Part shown: piece after piece, positions 49,401 through 61,400 of the stretch
How positions within the stretch are numbered: the first letter of the stretch is position 1
Layout of the letters: every line of letters starts with the position of its first letter
Assembly: GCA_032191485.1 (NCBI GenBank)
Contig: JAVDOI010000005.1
Coordinates: 5,941,979-6,005,978 of the forward strand
Length of the DNA stretch: 64,000 nt
Direction of reading: 5' to 3'
Origin: Leptoclinus maculatus
Taxonomy: Eukaryota > Chordata > Actinopteri > Perciformes > Stichaeidae
Position numbers and translations under genes: made by a program
Notes under the pieces: model-generated
Database searches by the model: none
What the model was told of the DNA's origin: nothing
Seen by the model: only the letters and a program-made list of their open reading frames with translations

Positions 49401-52400
49401 TGGGGTGACAGTTGTTGATGGGGCGACAGTTGTTGTTTGGGTGGCAGTTGTTTGGGCGGCAGTTGTTGATGTCAGGACAGCAGTTGTCGTTGAAACGAAG
49501 GTTGTTGTTTGGGCTGCAGTTGTTGATTTTTGGGCGGCAGTTGTTGTTCCGGCGGCAGTTGTTGATGTCAGGACAGCAGTTGTTGGGACGACAGTTGTTG
49601 ATGTCAGGATAGCAGTTGTCGTTGGGACGACAGTTGTTTGGGCGGCAACTGTTGGGGCTGCAGTTGGCGTTGGGGCTGCAGTTGTTGATGTCAAGTCAGC
49701 AGTTGTCGTTGGGACGACAGTTGTTGTTTGAAGGGCAGTTGTTGTTGGGGCGGCAGTTGTTGATGTCAAGACAGCAGTTGTTGTTGGGGTGACAATTGTT
49801 GTTTGGGCGGCAGTTGTTGATGTCAGGACAGTAGTTTTTGGGACGACAGTTGTTTGGGCGGCAGTTGTTGTTGGGGCAGCAGTTGTTGATGTCAGGACAG
49901 CAGTTGTCGTTGGGACGACAGTTGTTTGGGCTGCAGTTGTCGTTGGGGCTGCAGTTGTTGATGTTTGGGCAGCAGTTGTTGATGTCAGGACAGCAGTTGT
50001 CGTTGGGACGTCAGTTGTTGTTTGGGGGGCAGTTGTTGGGGTTGCAGTTGTTGATGTTAGGACAGCAGTTGTTGTTGGGGCGACAGTTGTTGTTTGGGCG
50101 GCAGTTGTTGGGGCTTCAGTTGTCGTTGGGGCTTCAGTTGTTGTCATTTGGGCGGCAGTTGTTGTTTGGGGGGCAGTTGTTGTTGGGGCACCAGTTGTTG
50201 ATGCTTGGGTAGAAGTTGTTGGGGCTGCAGTTGTCGTTTGTGGTACTGTTGTTGTTTGGGGGGCAGTTGTTGATGTCAAGACAGCAGTTGTCGTTGGGAC
50301 GAAGGTTGTTGTTTGGGCTGCAGTTGTTGATTTTTGGGCGGCAGTTGTTGTTGCGGCGGCAGTTGTTGATGTCAGGACAGCAGTTGTTGGGACGACAGTT
50401 GTTGTTTGGTCGGCAGTTGTTGGGTCTGCAGCTGTTGTTGGGGCTTCAGTTGTCATTTCGGCAGCAGTTGTTGTTTGGGGGGCAGTTGTTGATGTTTGGG
50501 AGGCAGTAGTTGTTGGGGCGACAGTTGTTGATGTTTGGGCTGCAGTTGTTGATGTTTGGGCGGCAGTTGTTGTTTGGGCGGCAGTTGTTGATGTCAGGAC
50601 AGCAGTTGTCGTTGGGACGACAGTTGTTGGGGTGACAGTTGTTGATGGGGCGACAGTTGTTGTTTGGGTGGCAGTTGTTGGGGCACCAGTTGTTGATGTT
50701 TGGTCGGCTGTTGTTGTTGGGGCGGCAGTTGTTGATGTCAGGACAGCAGTTGTTGTTGGGACAACAGTTGTTGGGGTGACAGTTGTTGATGGGGCGACAG
50801 TTGTTGTTTGGGTGGCAGTTGTTGGGGCTGCAGTTGTTGATGTTTGGGCTGCAGTTGTTGATGTAAGGACAGCAGTTGTCGTTGGGACGACAGTTGTTTG
50901 GGTGGCAGTTGTTGGGGCTGCAGTTGTCGTTGGGGCTGCAGTTGTTGATGTCAAGACAGCAGTTGTCGTTGGGACGACAGTTGTTGTTTGGGGGGCAGTT
51001 GTTGTTTGGGCGGCAGTTGTTGATGTCAGGACAGTAGTTGTTGGGACGACAGTTGTTGTTTGGGCGGCAGTTGTTGGGGCGGGAGTTGTTGATGTCAGGA
51101 CAGCAGTTGTCGTTGGGACGACAGTTGTTGTTTGGGGGGCAGTTGTTGTTGGGGCGGCAGTTGTTGATGTCAGGACAGTAGTTGTCGTTGGGACGACAGT
51201 TGTTTGGGCGGCAGTTGTTGGGGCTGCAGTTGTTGTTGGGGCGGCAGTTGTTGATGTCAAGACAGCAGTTGTCGTTGGGACGACAGTTGTTGTTTGGGGG
51301 CCAGTTGTTGTTGGGGTGGCAGTTGTTGATTTCAGGACAGTAGTTGTTGGGACGACAGTTGTTGTTTGGGCGGCAGTTGTTGTTGGGTCTGCAGTTGTCG
51401 TTGGGGCTTCAGTTGTCATTTCGGCAGCAGTTGTAGTTTGGGGGGCAGTTGTTGATGTTTGGGAGGCAGTAGTTGTTGGGGCGACAGTTGTTGATGTTTG
51501 GGCTGCAGTTGTTGATGTTTGGGCGGCTGTTGTTGTTGGGGCTGCAGTTGTTGATGTCAGGACAGCAGTTGTCGTTGGGACGACAGTTGTTTGGGCGGCA
51601 GTTGTTGGGGCTGCAGTTGTCGTTGGGGCTGCAGTTGTTGATGTCAAGACAGCAGTTGTCGTTGGGACGACAGTTGTTGTTTGGGGGGCAGTTGTTGTTG
51701 GGGTGGCAGTTGTTGTTGTCAGGACAGTAGTTGTTGGGACGACAGTTGTTGTTTGGGCGGCAGTTGTTTGGGCTCCAGTTGTTGATTTCAGGACAGCAGT
51801 TGTCGTTGGGATGACAGTTGTTTGGGCGGCAGTTGCCGTTGGGGCTGCAGTTGTTGATGTCAAGACAGCAGTTGTTGTTGGGGCGACAATTGTTGTTTGG
51901 GCGGCAGTTGATGATGTCAGGACAGCAGTTGTCGTTGGGACGACAGTTGTTGTTTGGGGGGCAGTTGTTGTTGGGGCGGCAGTTGTTGATGTCAGGACAG
52001 TAGTTGTCGTTGGGACGACAGTTGTTTGGGCGGCAGTTGTTGGGGCTGCAGTTGTCGTTGGGGCTGCAGTTGTTGATGTCAAGACAGCAGTTGTCGTTGG
52101 GCCGACAGTTGTTGTTTGGGGGGCAGTTGTTGTTGGGGTGGCAGTTGTTGATTTCAGGACAGTAGTTGTTGGGACGACAGTTGTTGTTTGGGCGGCTGTT
52201 GTTGGGTCTGCAGTTGTCGTTGGGGCTTCAGTTGTCATTTCGGCAGCAGTTGTAGTTTGGGGGGCAGTTGTTGATGTTTGGGAGGCAGTAGTTGTTGGGG
52301 CGACAGTTGTTGACGTTTGGGCGGCTGTTGTTGTTGGGGCGGCAGTTGTTGATGTCAGGACAGCAGTTGTTGTTGGGACGACAGTTGTTTGGGTGACAGT

Positions 52401-55400
52401 TGTTGATGGGGCGACAGTTGTTCTTTGCGTGGCAGTTGTTGGGGCTGCAGTTGTTAATGTTTGGGCTGCAGTTGTTGATGTAAGGACAGCAGTTGTCGTT
52501 GGGACGACAGTTGTTTGGGCGGCAGTTGTTGGGGCTGCAGTTGTCGTTGGTGCTGCAGTTGTTGATGTCAAGACAGCAGTTGTCGTTGGGACGACAGTTG
52601 TTGTTTGGGGGGCAGTTGTTGTTTGGGCGGCAGTTGTTGGGGCGGGAGTTGTTGATGTCAGGACAGCAGTTGTCGTTGGGACGACAGTTGTTGGGGTGAC
52701 AGTTGTTGTTGGGACGACAGTTGTTGGGGTGACAGTTGTTGATGGGGCGACAGTTGTTGTTTGGGTGGCAGTTGTTGGGGCTGCAGTTGTTGATGTTTGG
52801 GCTGCAGTTGTTGATGTAAGGACAGCAGTTGTCGTTGGGACGACAGTTGTTTGGGCGGCAGTTGTTGGGGCTGCAGTTGTCGTTGGGGCTGCAGTTGTTG
52901 ATGTCAAGACAGCAGTTGTCGTTGGGACGACAGTTGTTGTTTGGGGGGCAGTTGTTGTTTGGGCGGCAGTTGTTGATGTCAGGACAGTAGTTGTTGGGAC
53001 GACAGTTGTTGTTTGGGCGGCAGTTGTTGGGGCGGGAGTTGTTGATGTCAGGACAGCAGTTGTCGTTGGGACGACAGTTGTTGTTTGGGGGGCAGTTGTT
53101 GTTGGGGCGGCAGTTGTTGATGTCAGGACAGTAGTTGTCGTTGGGACGACAGTTGTTTGGGCGGCAGTTGTTGGGGCTGCAGTTGTTGTTGGGGCGGCAG
53201 TTGTTGATGTCAAGACAGCAGTTGTCGTTGGGACGACAGTTGTTGTTTGGGGGCCAGTTGTTGTTGGGGTGGCAGTTGTTGATTTCAGGACAGTAGTTGT
53301 TGGGACGACAGTTGTTGTTTGGGCGGCAGTTGTTGTTGGGTCTGCAGTTGTCGTTGGGGCTTCAGTTGTCATTTCGGCAGCAGTTGTAGTTTGGGGGGCA
53401 GTTGTTGATGTTTGGGAGGCAGTAGTTGTTGGGGCGACAGTTGTTGATGTTTGGGCTGCAGTTGTTGATGTTTGGGCGGCTGTTGTTGTTGGGGCTGCAG
53501 TTGTTGATGTCAGGACAGCAGTTGTCGTTGGGACGACAGTTGTTTGGGCGGCAGTTGTTGGGGCTGCAGTTGTCGTTGGGGCTGCAGTTGTTGATGTCAA
53601 GACAGCAGTTGTCGTTGGGACGACAGTTGTTGTTTGGGGGGCAGTTGTTGTTGGGGTGGCAGTTGTTGTTGTCAGGACAGTAGTTGTTGGGACGACAGTT
53701 GTTGTTTGGGCGGCAGTTGTTTGGGCTCCAGTTGTTGATTTCAGGACAGCAGTTGTCGTTGGGATGACAGTTGTTTGGGCGGCAGTTGCCGTTGGGGCTG
53801 CAGTTGTTGATGTCAAGACAGCAGTTGTTGTTGGGGCGACAATTGTTGTTTGGGCGGCAGTTGATGATGTCAGGACAGCAGTTGTCGTTGGGACGACAGT
53901 TGTTGTTTGGGGGGCAGTTGTTGTTGGGGCGGCAGTTGTTGATGTCAGGACAGTAGTTGTCGTTGGGACGACAGTTGTTTGGGCGGCAGTTGTTGGGGCT
54001 GCAGTTGTCGTTGGGGCTGCAGTTGTTGATGTCAAGACAGCAGTTGTCGTTGGGCCGACAGTTGTTGTTTGGGGGGCAGTTGTTGTTGGGGTGGCAGTTG
54101 TTGATTTCAGGACAGTAGTTGTTGGGACGACAGTTGTTGTTTGGGCGGCTGTTGTTGGGTCTGCAGTTGTCGTTGGGGCTTCAGTTGTCATTTCGGCAGC
54201 AGTTGTAGTTTGGGGGGCAGTTGTTGATGTTTGGGAGGCAGTAGTTGTTGGGGCGACAGTTGTTGACGTTTGGGCGGCTGTTGTTGTTGGGGCGGCAGTT
54301 GTTGATGTCAGGACAGCAGTTGTTGTTGGGACGACAGTTGTTTGGGTGACAGTTGTTGATGGGGCGACAGTTGTTCTTTGCGTGGCAGTTGTTGGGGCTG
54401 CAGTTGTTAATGTTTGGGCTGCAGTTGTTGATGTAAGGACAGCAGTTGTCGTTGGGACGACAGTTGTTTGGGCGGCAGTTGTTGGGGCTGCAGTTGTCGT
54501 TGGTGCTGCAGTTGTTGATGTCAAGACAGCAGTTGTCGTTGGGACGACAGTTGTTGTTTGGGGGGCAGTTGTTGTTTGGGCGGCAGTTGTTGGGGCGGGA
54601 GTTGTTGATGTCAGGACAGCAGTTGTCGTTGGGACGACAGTTGTTGGGGTGACAGTTGTTGTTGGGACGACAGTTGTTGGGGTGACAGTTGTTGATGGGG
54701 CGACAGTTGTTGTTTGGGTGGCAGTTGTTGGGGCTGCAGTTGTTGATGTTTGGGCTGCAGTTGTTGATGTAAGGACAGCAGTTGTCGTTGGGACGACAGT
54801 TGTTTGGGCGGCAGTTGTTGGGGCTGCAGTTGTCGTTGGGGCTGCAGTTGTTGATGTCAAGACAGCAGTTGTCGTTGGGACGACAGTTGTTGTTTGGGGG
54901 GCAGTTGTTGTTTGGGCGGCAGTTGTTGATGTCAGGACAGTAGTTGTTGGGACGACAGTTGTTGTTTGGGCGGCAGTTGTTGGGGCGGGAGTTGTTGATG
55001 TCAGGACAGCAGTTGTCGTTGGGACGACAGTTGTTGTTTGGGGGGCAGTTGTTGTTGGGGCGGCAGTTGTTGATGTCAGGACAGTAGTTGTCGTTGGGAC
55101 GACAGTTGTTTGGGCGGCAGTTGTTGGGGCTGCAGTTGTTGTTGGGGCGGCAGTTGTTGATGTCAAGACAGCAGTTGTCGTTGGGACGACAGTTGTTGTT
55201 TGGGGGCCAGTTGTTGTTGGGGTGGCAGTTGTTGATTTCAGGACAGTAGTTGTTGGGACGACAGTTGTTGTTTGGGCGGCAGTTGTTGTTGGGTCTGCAG
55301 TTGTCGTTGGGGCTTCAGTTGTCATTTCGGCAGCAGTTGTAGTTTGGGGGGCAGTTGTTGATGTTTGGGAGGCAGTAGTTGTTGGGGCGACAGTTGTTGA

Positions 55401-58400
55401 TGTTTGGGCTGCAGTTGTTGATGTTTGGGCGGCTGTTGTTGTTGGGGCTGCAGTTGTTGATGTCAGGACAGCAGTTGTCGTTGGGACGACAGTTGTTTGG
55501 GCGGCAGTTGTTGGGGCTGCAGTTGTCGTTGGGGCTGCAGTTGTTGATGTCAAGACAGCAGTTGTCGTTGGGACGACAGTTGTTGTTTGGGGGGCAGTTG
55601 TTGTTGGGGTGGCAGTTGTTGTTGTCAGGACAGTAGTTGTTGGGACGACAGTTGTTGTTTGGGCGGCAGTTGTTTGGGCTCCAGTTGTTGATTTCAGGAC
55701 AGCAGTTGTCGTTGGGATGACAGTTGTTTGGGCGGCAGTTGCCGTTGGGGCTGCAGTTGTTGATGTCAAGACAGCAGTTGTTGTTGGGGCGACAATTGTT
55801 GTTTGGGCGGCAGTTGATGATGTCAGGACAGCAGTTGTCGTTGGGACGACAGTTGTTGTTTGGGGGGCAGTTGTTGTTGGGGCGGCAGTTGTTGATGTCA
55901 GGACAGTAGTTGTCGTTGGGACGACAGTTGTTTGGGCGGCAGTTGTTGGGGCTGCAGTTGTCGTTGGGGCTGCAGTTGTTGATGTCAAGACAGCAGTTGT
56001 CGTTGGGCCGACAGTTGTTGTTTGGGGGGCAGTTGTTGTTGGGGTGGCAGTTGTTGATTTCAGGACAGTAGTTGTTGGGACGACAGTTGTTGTTTGGGCG
56101 GCTGTTGTTGGGTCTGCAGTTGTCGTTGGGGCTTCAGTTGTCATTTCGGCAGCAGTTGTAGTTTGGGGGGCAGTTGTTGAAGTTTGGGAGGCAGTAGTTG
56201 TTGGGGCGACAGTTGTTGACGTTTGGGCGGCTGTTGTTGTTGGGGCGGCAGTTGTTGATGTCAGGACAGCAGTTGTTGTTGGGACGACAGTTGTTTGGGT
56301 GACAGTTGTTGATGGGGCGACAGTTGTTCTTTGCGTGGCAGTTGTTGGGGCTGCAGTTGTTAATGTTTGGGCTGCAGTTGTTGATGTAAGGACAGCAGTT
56401 GTCGTTGGGACGACAGTTGTTTGGGCGGCAGTTGTTGGGGCTGCAGTTGTCGTTGGTGCTGCAGTTGTTGATGTCAAGACAGCAGTTGTCGTTGGGACGA
56501 CAGTTGTTGTTTGGGGGGCAGTTGTTGTTTGGGCGGCAGTTGTTGGGGCGGGAGTTGTTGATGTCAGGACAGCAGTTGTCGTTGGGACGACAGTTGTTGG
56601 GGTGACAGTTGTTGTTGGGACGACAGTTGTTGGGGTGACAGTTGTTGATGGGGCGACAGTTGTTGTTTGGGTGGCAGTTGTTGGGGCTGCAGTTGTTGAT
56701 GTTTGGGCTGCAGTTGTTGATGTAAGGACAGCAGTTGTCGTTGGGACGACAGTTGTTTGGGCGGCAGTTGTTGGGGCTGCAGTTGTCGTTGGGGCTGCAG
56801 TTGTTGATGTCAAGACAGCAGTTGTCGTTGGGACGACAGTTGTTGTTTGGGGGGCAGTTGTTGTTTGGGCGGCAGTTGTTGATGTCAGGACAGTAGTTGT
56901 TGGGACGACAGTTGTTGTTTGGGCGGCAGTTGTTGGGGCGGGAGTTGTTGATGTCAGGACAGCAGTTGTCGTTGGGACGACAGTTGTTGTTTGGGGGGCA
57001 GTTGTTGTTGGGGCGGCAGTTGTTGATGTCAGGACAGTAGTTGTCGTTGGGACGACAGTTGTTTGGGCGGCAGTTGTTGGGGCTGCAGTTGTTGTTGGGG
57101 CGGCAGTTGTTGATGTCAAGACAGCAGTTGTCGTTGGGACGACAGTTGTTGTTTGGGGGCCAGTTGTTGTTGGGGTGGCAGTTGTTGATTTCAGGACAGT
57201 AGTTGTTGGGACGACAGTTGTTGTTTGGGCGGCAGTTGTTGTTGGGTCTGCAGTTGTCGTTGGGGCTTCAGTTGTCATTTCGGCAGCAGTTGTAGTTTGG
57301 GGGGCAGTTGTTGATGTTTGGGAGGCAGTAGTTGTTGGGGCGACAGTTGTTGATGTTTGGGCTGCAGTTGTTGATGTTTGGGCGGCTGTTGTTGTTGGGG
57401 CTGCAGTTGTTGATGTCAGGACAGCAGTTGTCGTTGGGACGACAGTTGTTTGGGCGGCAGTTGTTGGGGCTGCAGTTGTCGTTGGGGCTGCAGTTGTTGA
57501 TGTCAAGACAGCAGTTGTCGTTGGGACGACAGTTGTTGTTTGGGGGGCAGTTGTTGTTGGGGTGGCAGTTGTTGTTGTCAGGACAGTAGTTGTTGGGACG
57601 ACAGTTGTTGTTTGGGCGGCAGTTGTTTGGGCTCCAGTTGTTGATTTCAGGACAGCAGTTGTCGTTGGGATGACAGTTGTTTGGGCGGCAGTTGCCGTTG
57701 GGGCTGCAGTTGTTGATGTCAAGACAGCAGTTGTTGTTGGGGCGACAATTGTTGTTTGGGCGGCAGTTGATGATGTCAGGACAGCAGTTGTCGTTGGGAC
57801 GACAGTTGTTGTTTGGGGGGCAGTTGTTGTTGGGGCGGCAGTTGTTGATGTCAGGACAGTAGTTGTCGTTGGGACGACAGTTGTTTGGGCGGCAGTTGTT
57901 GGGGCTGCAGTTGTCGTTGGGGCTGCAGTTGTTGATGTCAAGACAGCAGTTGTCGTTGGGCCGACAGTTGTTGTTTGGGGGGCAGTTGTTGTTGGGGTGG
58001 CAGTTGTTGATTTCAGGACAGTAGTTGTTGGGACGACAGTTGTTGTTTGGGCGGCTGTTGTTGGGTCTGCAGTTGTCGTTGGGGCTTCAGTTGTCATTTC
58101 GGCAGCAGTTGTAGTTTGGGGGGCAGTTGTTGATGTTTGGGAGGCAGTAGTTGTTGGGGCGACAGTTGTTGACGTTTGGGCGGCTGTTGTTGTTGGGGCG
58201 GCAGTTGTTGATGTCAGGACAGCAGTTGTTGTTGGGACGACAGTTGTTTGGGTGACAGTTGTTGATGGGGCGACAGTTGTTCTTTGCGTGGCAGTTGTTG
58301 GGGCTGCAGTTGTTAATGTTTGGGCTGCAGTTGTTGATGTAAGGACAGCAGTTGTCGTTGGGACGACAGTTGTTTGGGCGGCAGTTGTTGGGGCTGCAGT

Positions 58401-61400
58401 TGTCGTTGGTGCTGCAGTTGTTGATGTCAAGACAGCAGTTGTCGTTGGGACGACAGTTGTTGTTTGGGGGGCAGTTGTTGTTTGGGCGGCAGTTGTTGGG
58501 GCGGGAGTTGTTGATGTCAGGACAGCAGTTGTCGTTGGGACGACAGTTGTTGGGGTGACAGTTGTTGTTGGGACGACAGTTGTTGGGGTGACAGTTGTTG
58601 ATGGGGCGACAGTTGTTGTTTGGGTGGCAGTTGTTGGGGCTGCAGTTGTTGATGTTTGGGCTGCAGTTGTTGATGTAAGGACAGCAGTTGTCGTTGGGAC
58701 GACAGTTGTTTGGGCGGCAGTTGTTGGGGCTGCAGTTGTCGTTGGGGCTGCAGTTGTTGATGTCAAGACAGCAGTTGTCGTTGGGACGACAGTTGTTGTT
58801 TGGGGGGCAGTTGTTGTTTGGGCGGCAGTTGTTGATGTCAGGACAGTAGTTGTTGGGACGACAGTTGTTGTTTGGGCGGCAGTTGTTGGGGCGGGAGTTG
58901 TTGATGTCAGGACAGCAGTTGTCGTTGGGACGACAGTTGTTGGGGTGACAGTTGTTGATGGGGCGACAGTTGTTGTTTGGGTGGCAGTTGTTGGGGCTGC
59001 AGTTGTTGATGTTTGGGCTGCAGTTGTTGATGTCAGGACAGCAGTTGTCGTTGGGACGACAGTTGTTTGGGCGGCAGTTGTTGGGGCTGCAGTTGTTGAT
59101 GTCAAGACAGCAGTTGTCGTTGGGGTGACAATTGTTTGGGCGGCAGTTGTTGTTGGGTCTGCAGTTGTCGTTGGGGCTTCAGTTGTCATTTCGGCAGCAG
59201 TTGTAGTTTGGGGGGCAGTTGTTGATGTTTGGGAGGCAGTAGTTGTTGGGGCGACAGTTGTTGATGTTTGGGCTGCAGTTGTTGATGTTTGGGCGGCAGT
59301 TGTTGTTGGGGCGGCAGTTGTTGATGTCAGGACAGCAGTTGTCGTTGGGACGACAGTTGTTGGGGTGACAGTTGTTGATGGGGCGACAGTTGTTGTTTGG
59401 GTGGCAGTTGTTTGGGCGGCAGTTGTTGATGTCAGGACAGCAGTTGTCGTTGGGACGAAGGTTGTTGTTTGGGCTGCAGTTGTTGATTTTTGGGCGGCAG
59501 TTGTTGTTCCGGCGGCAGTTGTTGATGTCAGGACAGCAGTTGTTGGGACGACAGTTGTTGATGTCAGGATAGCAGTTGTCGTTGGGACGACAGTTGTTTG
59601 GGCGGCAGTTGTTGGGGCTGCAGTTGGCGTTGGGGCTGCAGTTGTTGATGTCAAGACAGCAGTTGTCGTTGGGACGACAGTTGTTGTTTGAAGGGCAGTT
59701 GTTGTTGGGGCGGCAGTTGTTGATGTCAAGACAGCAGTTGTTGTTGGGGTGACAATTGTTGTTTGGGCGGCAGTTGTTGATGTCAGGACAGCAGTTGTCG
59801 TTGGGACGACAGTTGTTGTTTGAAGGGCAGTTGTTGTTGGGGCGGCAGTTGTTGATGTCAGGACAGTAGTTTTTGGGACGACAGTTGTTTGGGCGGCAGT
59901 TGTTGTTGGGGCAGCAGTTGTTGATGTCAGGACAGCAGTTGTCGTTGGGACGACAGTTGTTTGGGCTGAAGTTGTCGTTGGGGCTGCAGTTGTTGATGTT
60001 TGGGCAGCAGTTGTTGATGTCAGGACAGCAGTTGTCGTTGGGACGACAGTTGTTGTTTGGGGGGCAGTTGTTGGGGTGGCAGTTGTTGATGTTAGGACAG
60101 CAGTTGTTGTTGGGGCGGCAGTTGTTGTTTGGGCAGCAGTTGTTGGGGCTTCAGTTGTCGTTGGGGCTTCAGTTGTTGTCATTTGGGCGGCAGTTGTTGT
60201 TTGGGGGGCAGTTGTTGTTGGGGCACCAGTTGTTGATGCTTGGGTAGAAGTTGTTGGGGCTGCAGTTGTCGTTTGTGGTACTGTTGTTGTTTGGGGGGCA
60301 GTTGTTGATGTCAGGACAGCAGTTGTCGTTGGGACGAAGGTTGTTGTTTGGGCTGCAGTTGTTGATTTTTGGGCGGCAGTTGTTGTTGCGGCGGCAGTTG
60401 TTGATGTCAGGACAGCAGTTGTTGGGACGACAGTTGTTGTTTGGTCGGCAGTTGTTGTTGGGTCTGCAGTTGTTGTTGGGGCTTCAGTTGTCATTTCGGC
60501 AGCAGTTGTTGTTTGGGGGGCAGTTGTTGATGTTTGGGAGGCAGTAGTTGTTGGGGCGACAGTTGTTGATGTTTGGGCTGCAGTTGTTGATGTTTGGGCG
60601 GCAGTTGTTGTTTGGGCGGCAGTTGTTGATGTCAGGACAGCAGTTGTCGTTGGAACGACAGTTGTTGGGGTGACAGTTGTTGATGGGGCGACAGTTGTTG
60701 TTTGGGTGGCAGTTGTTGGGGCACCAGTTGTTGATGTTTGGTCGGCTGTTGTTGTTGGGGCGGCAGTTGTTGATGTCAGGACAGCAGTTGTTGTTGGGAC
60801 GACAGTTGTTGGGGTGACAGTTGTTGATGGGGCGACAGTTGTTGTTTGGGTGGCAGTTGTTGGGGCTGCAGTTGTTGATGTTTGGGCTGCAGTTGTTGAT
60901 GTAAGGACAGCAGTTGTCGTTGGGACGACAGTTGTTTGGGCGGCAGTTGTTGGGGCTGCAGTTGTCGTTGGGGCTGCAGTTGTTGATGTCAAGACAGCAG
61001 TTGTCGTTGGGACGACAGTTGTTGTTTGGGGGGCAGTTGTTGTTTGGGCGGCAGTTGTTGATGTCAGGACAGTAGTTGTTGGGACGACAGTTGTTGTTTG
61101 GGCGGCAGTTGTTGGGGCGGGAGTTGTTGATGTCAGGACAGCAGTTGTCGTTGGGACGACAGTTGTTGTTTGGGGGGCAGTTGTTGTTGGGGCGGCAGTT
61201 GTTGATGTCAGGACAGTAGTTGTCGTTGGGACGACAGTTGTTTGGGCGGCAGTTGTTGGGGCTGCAGTTGTTGTTGGGGCGGCAGTTGTTGATGTCAAGA
61301 CAGCAGTTGTCGTTGGGACGACAGTTGTTGTTTGGGGGCCAGTTGTTGTTGGGGTGGCAGTTGTTGATTTCAGGACAGTAGTTGTTGGGACGACAGTTGT

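Noticed and set aside
50755..58935. Four transposon copies in tandem
   Set aside because: Units are made of the same mucin words as the rest of the exon and keep the frame, with no terminal repeats or transposase. Tandem duplication is sufficient.
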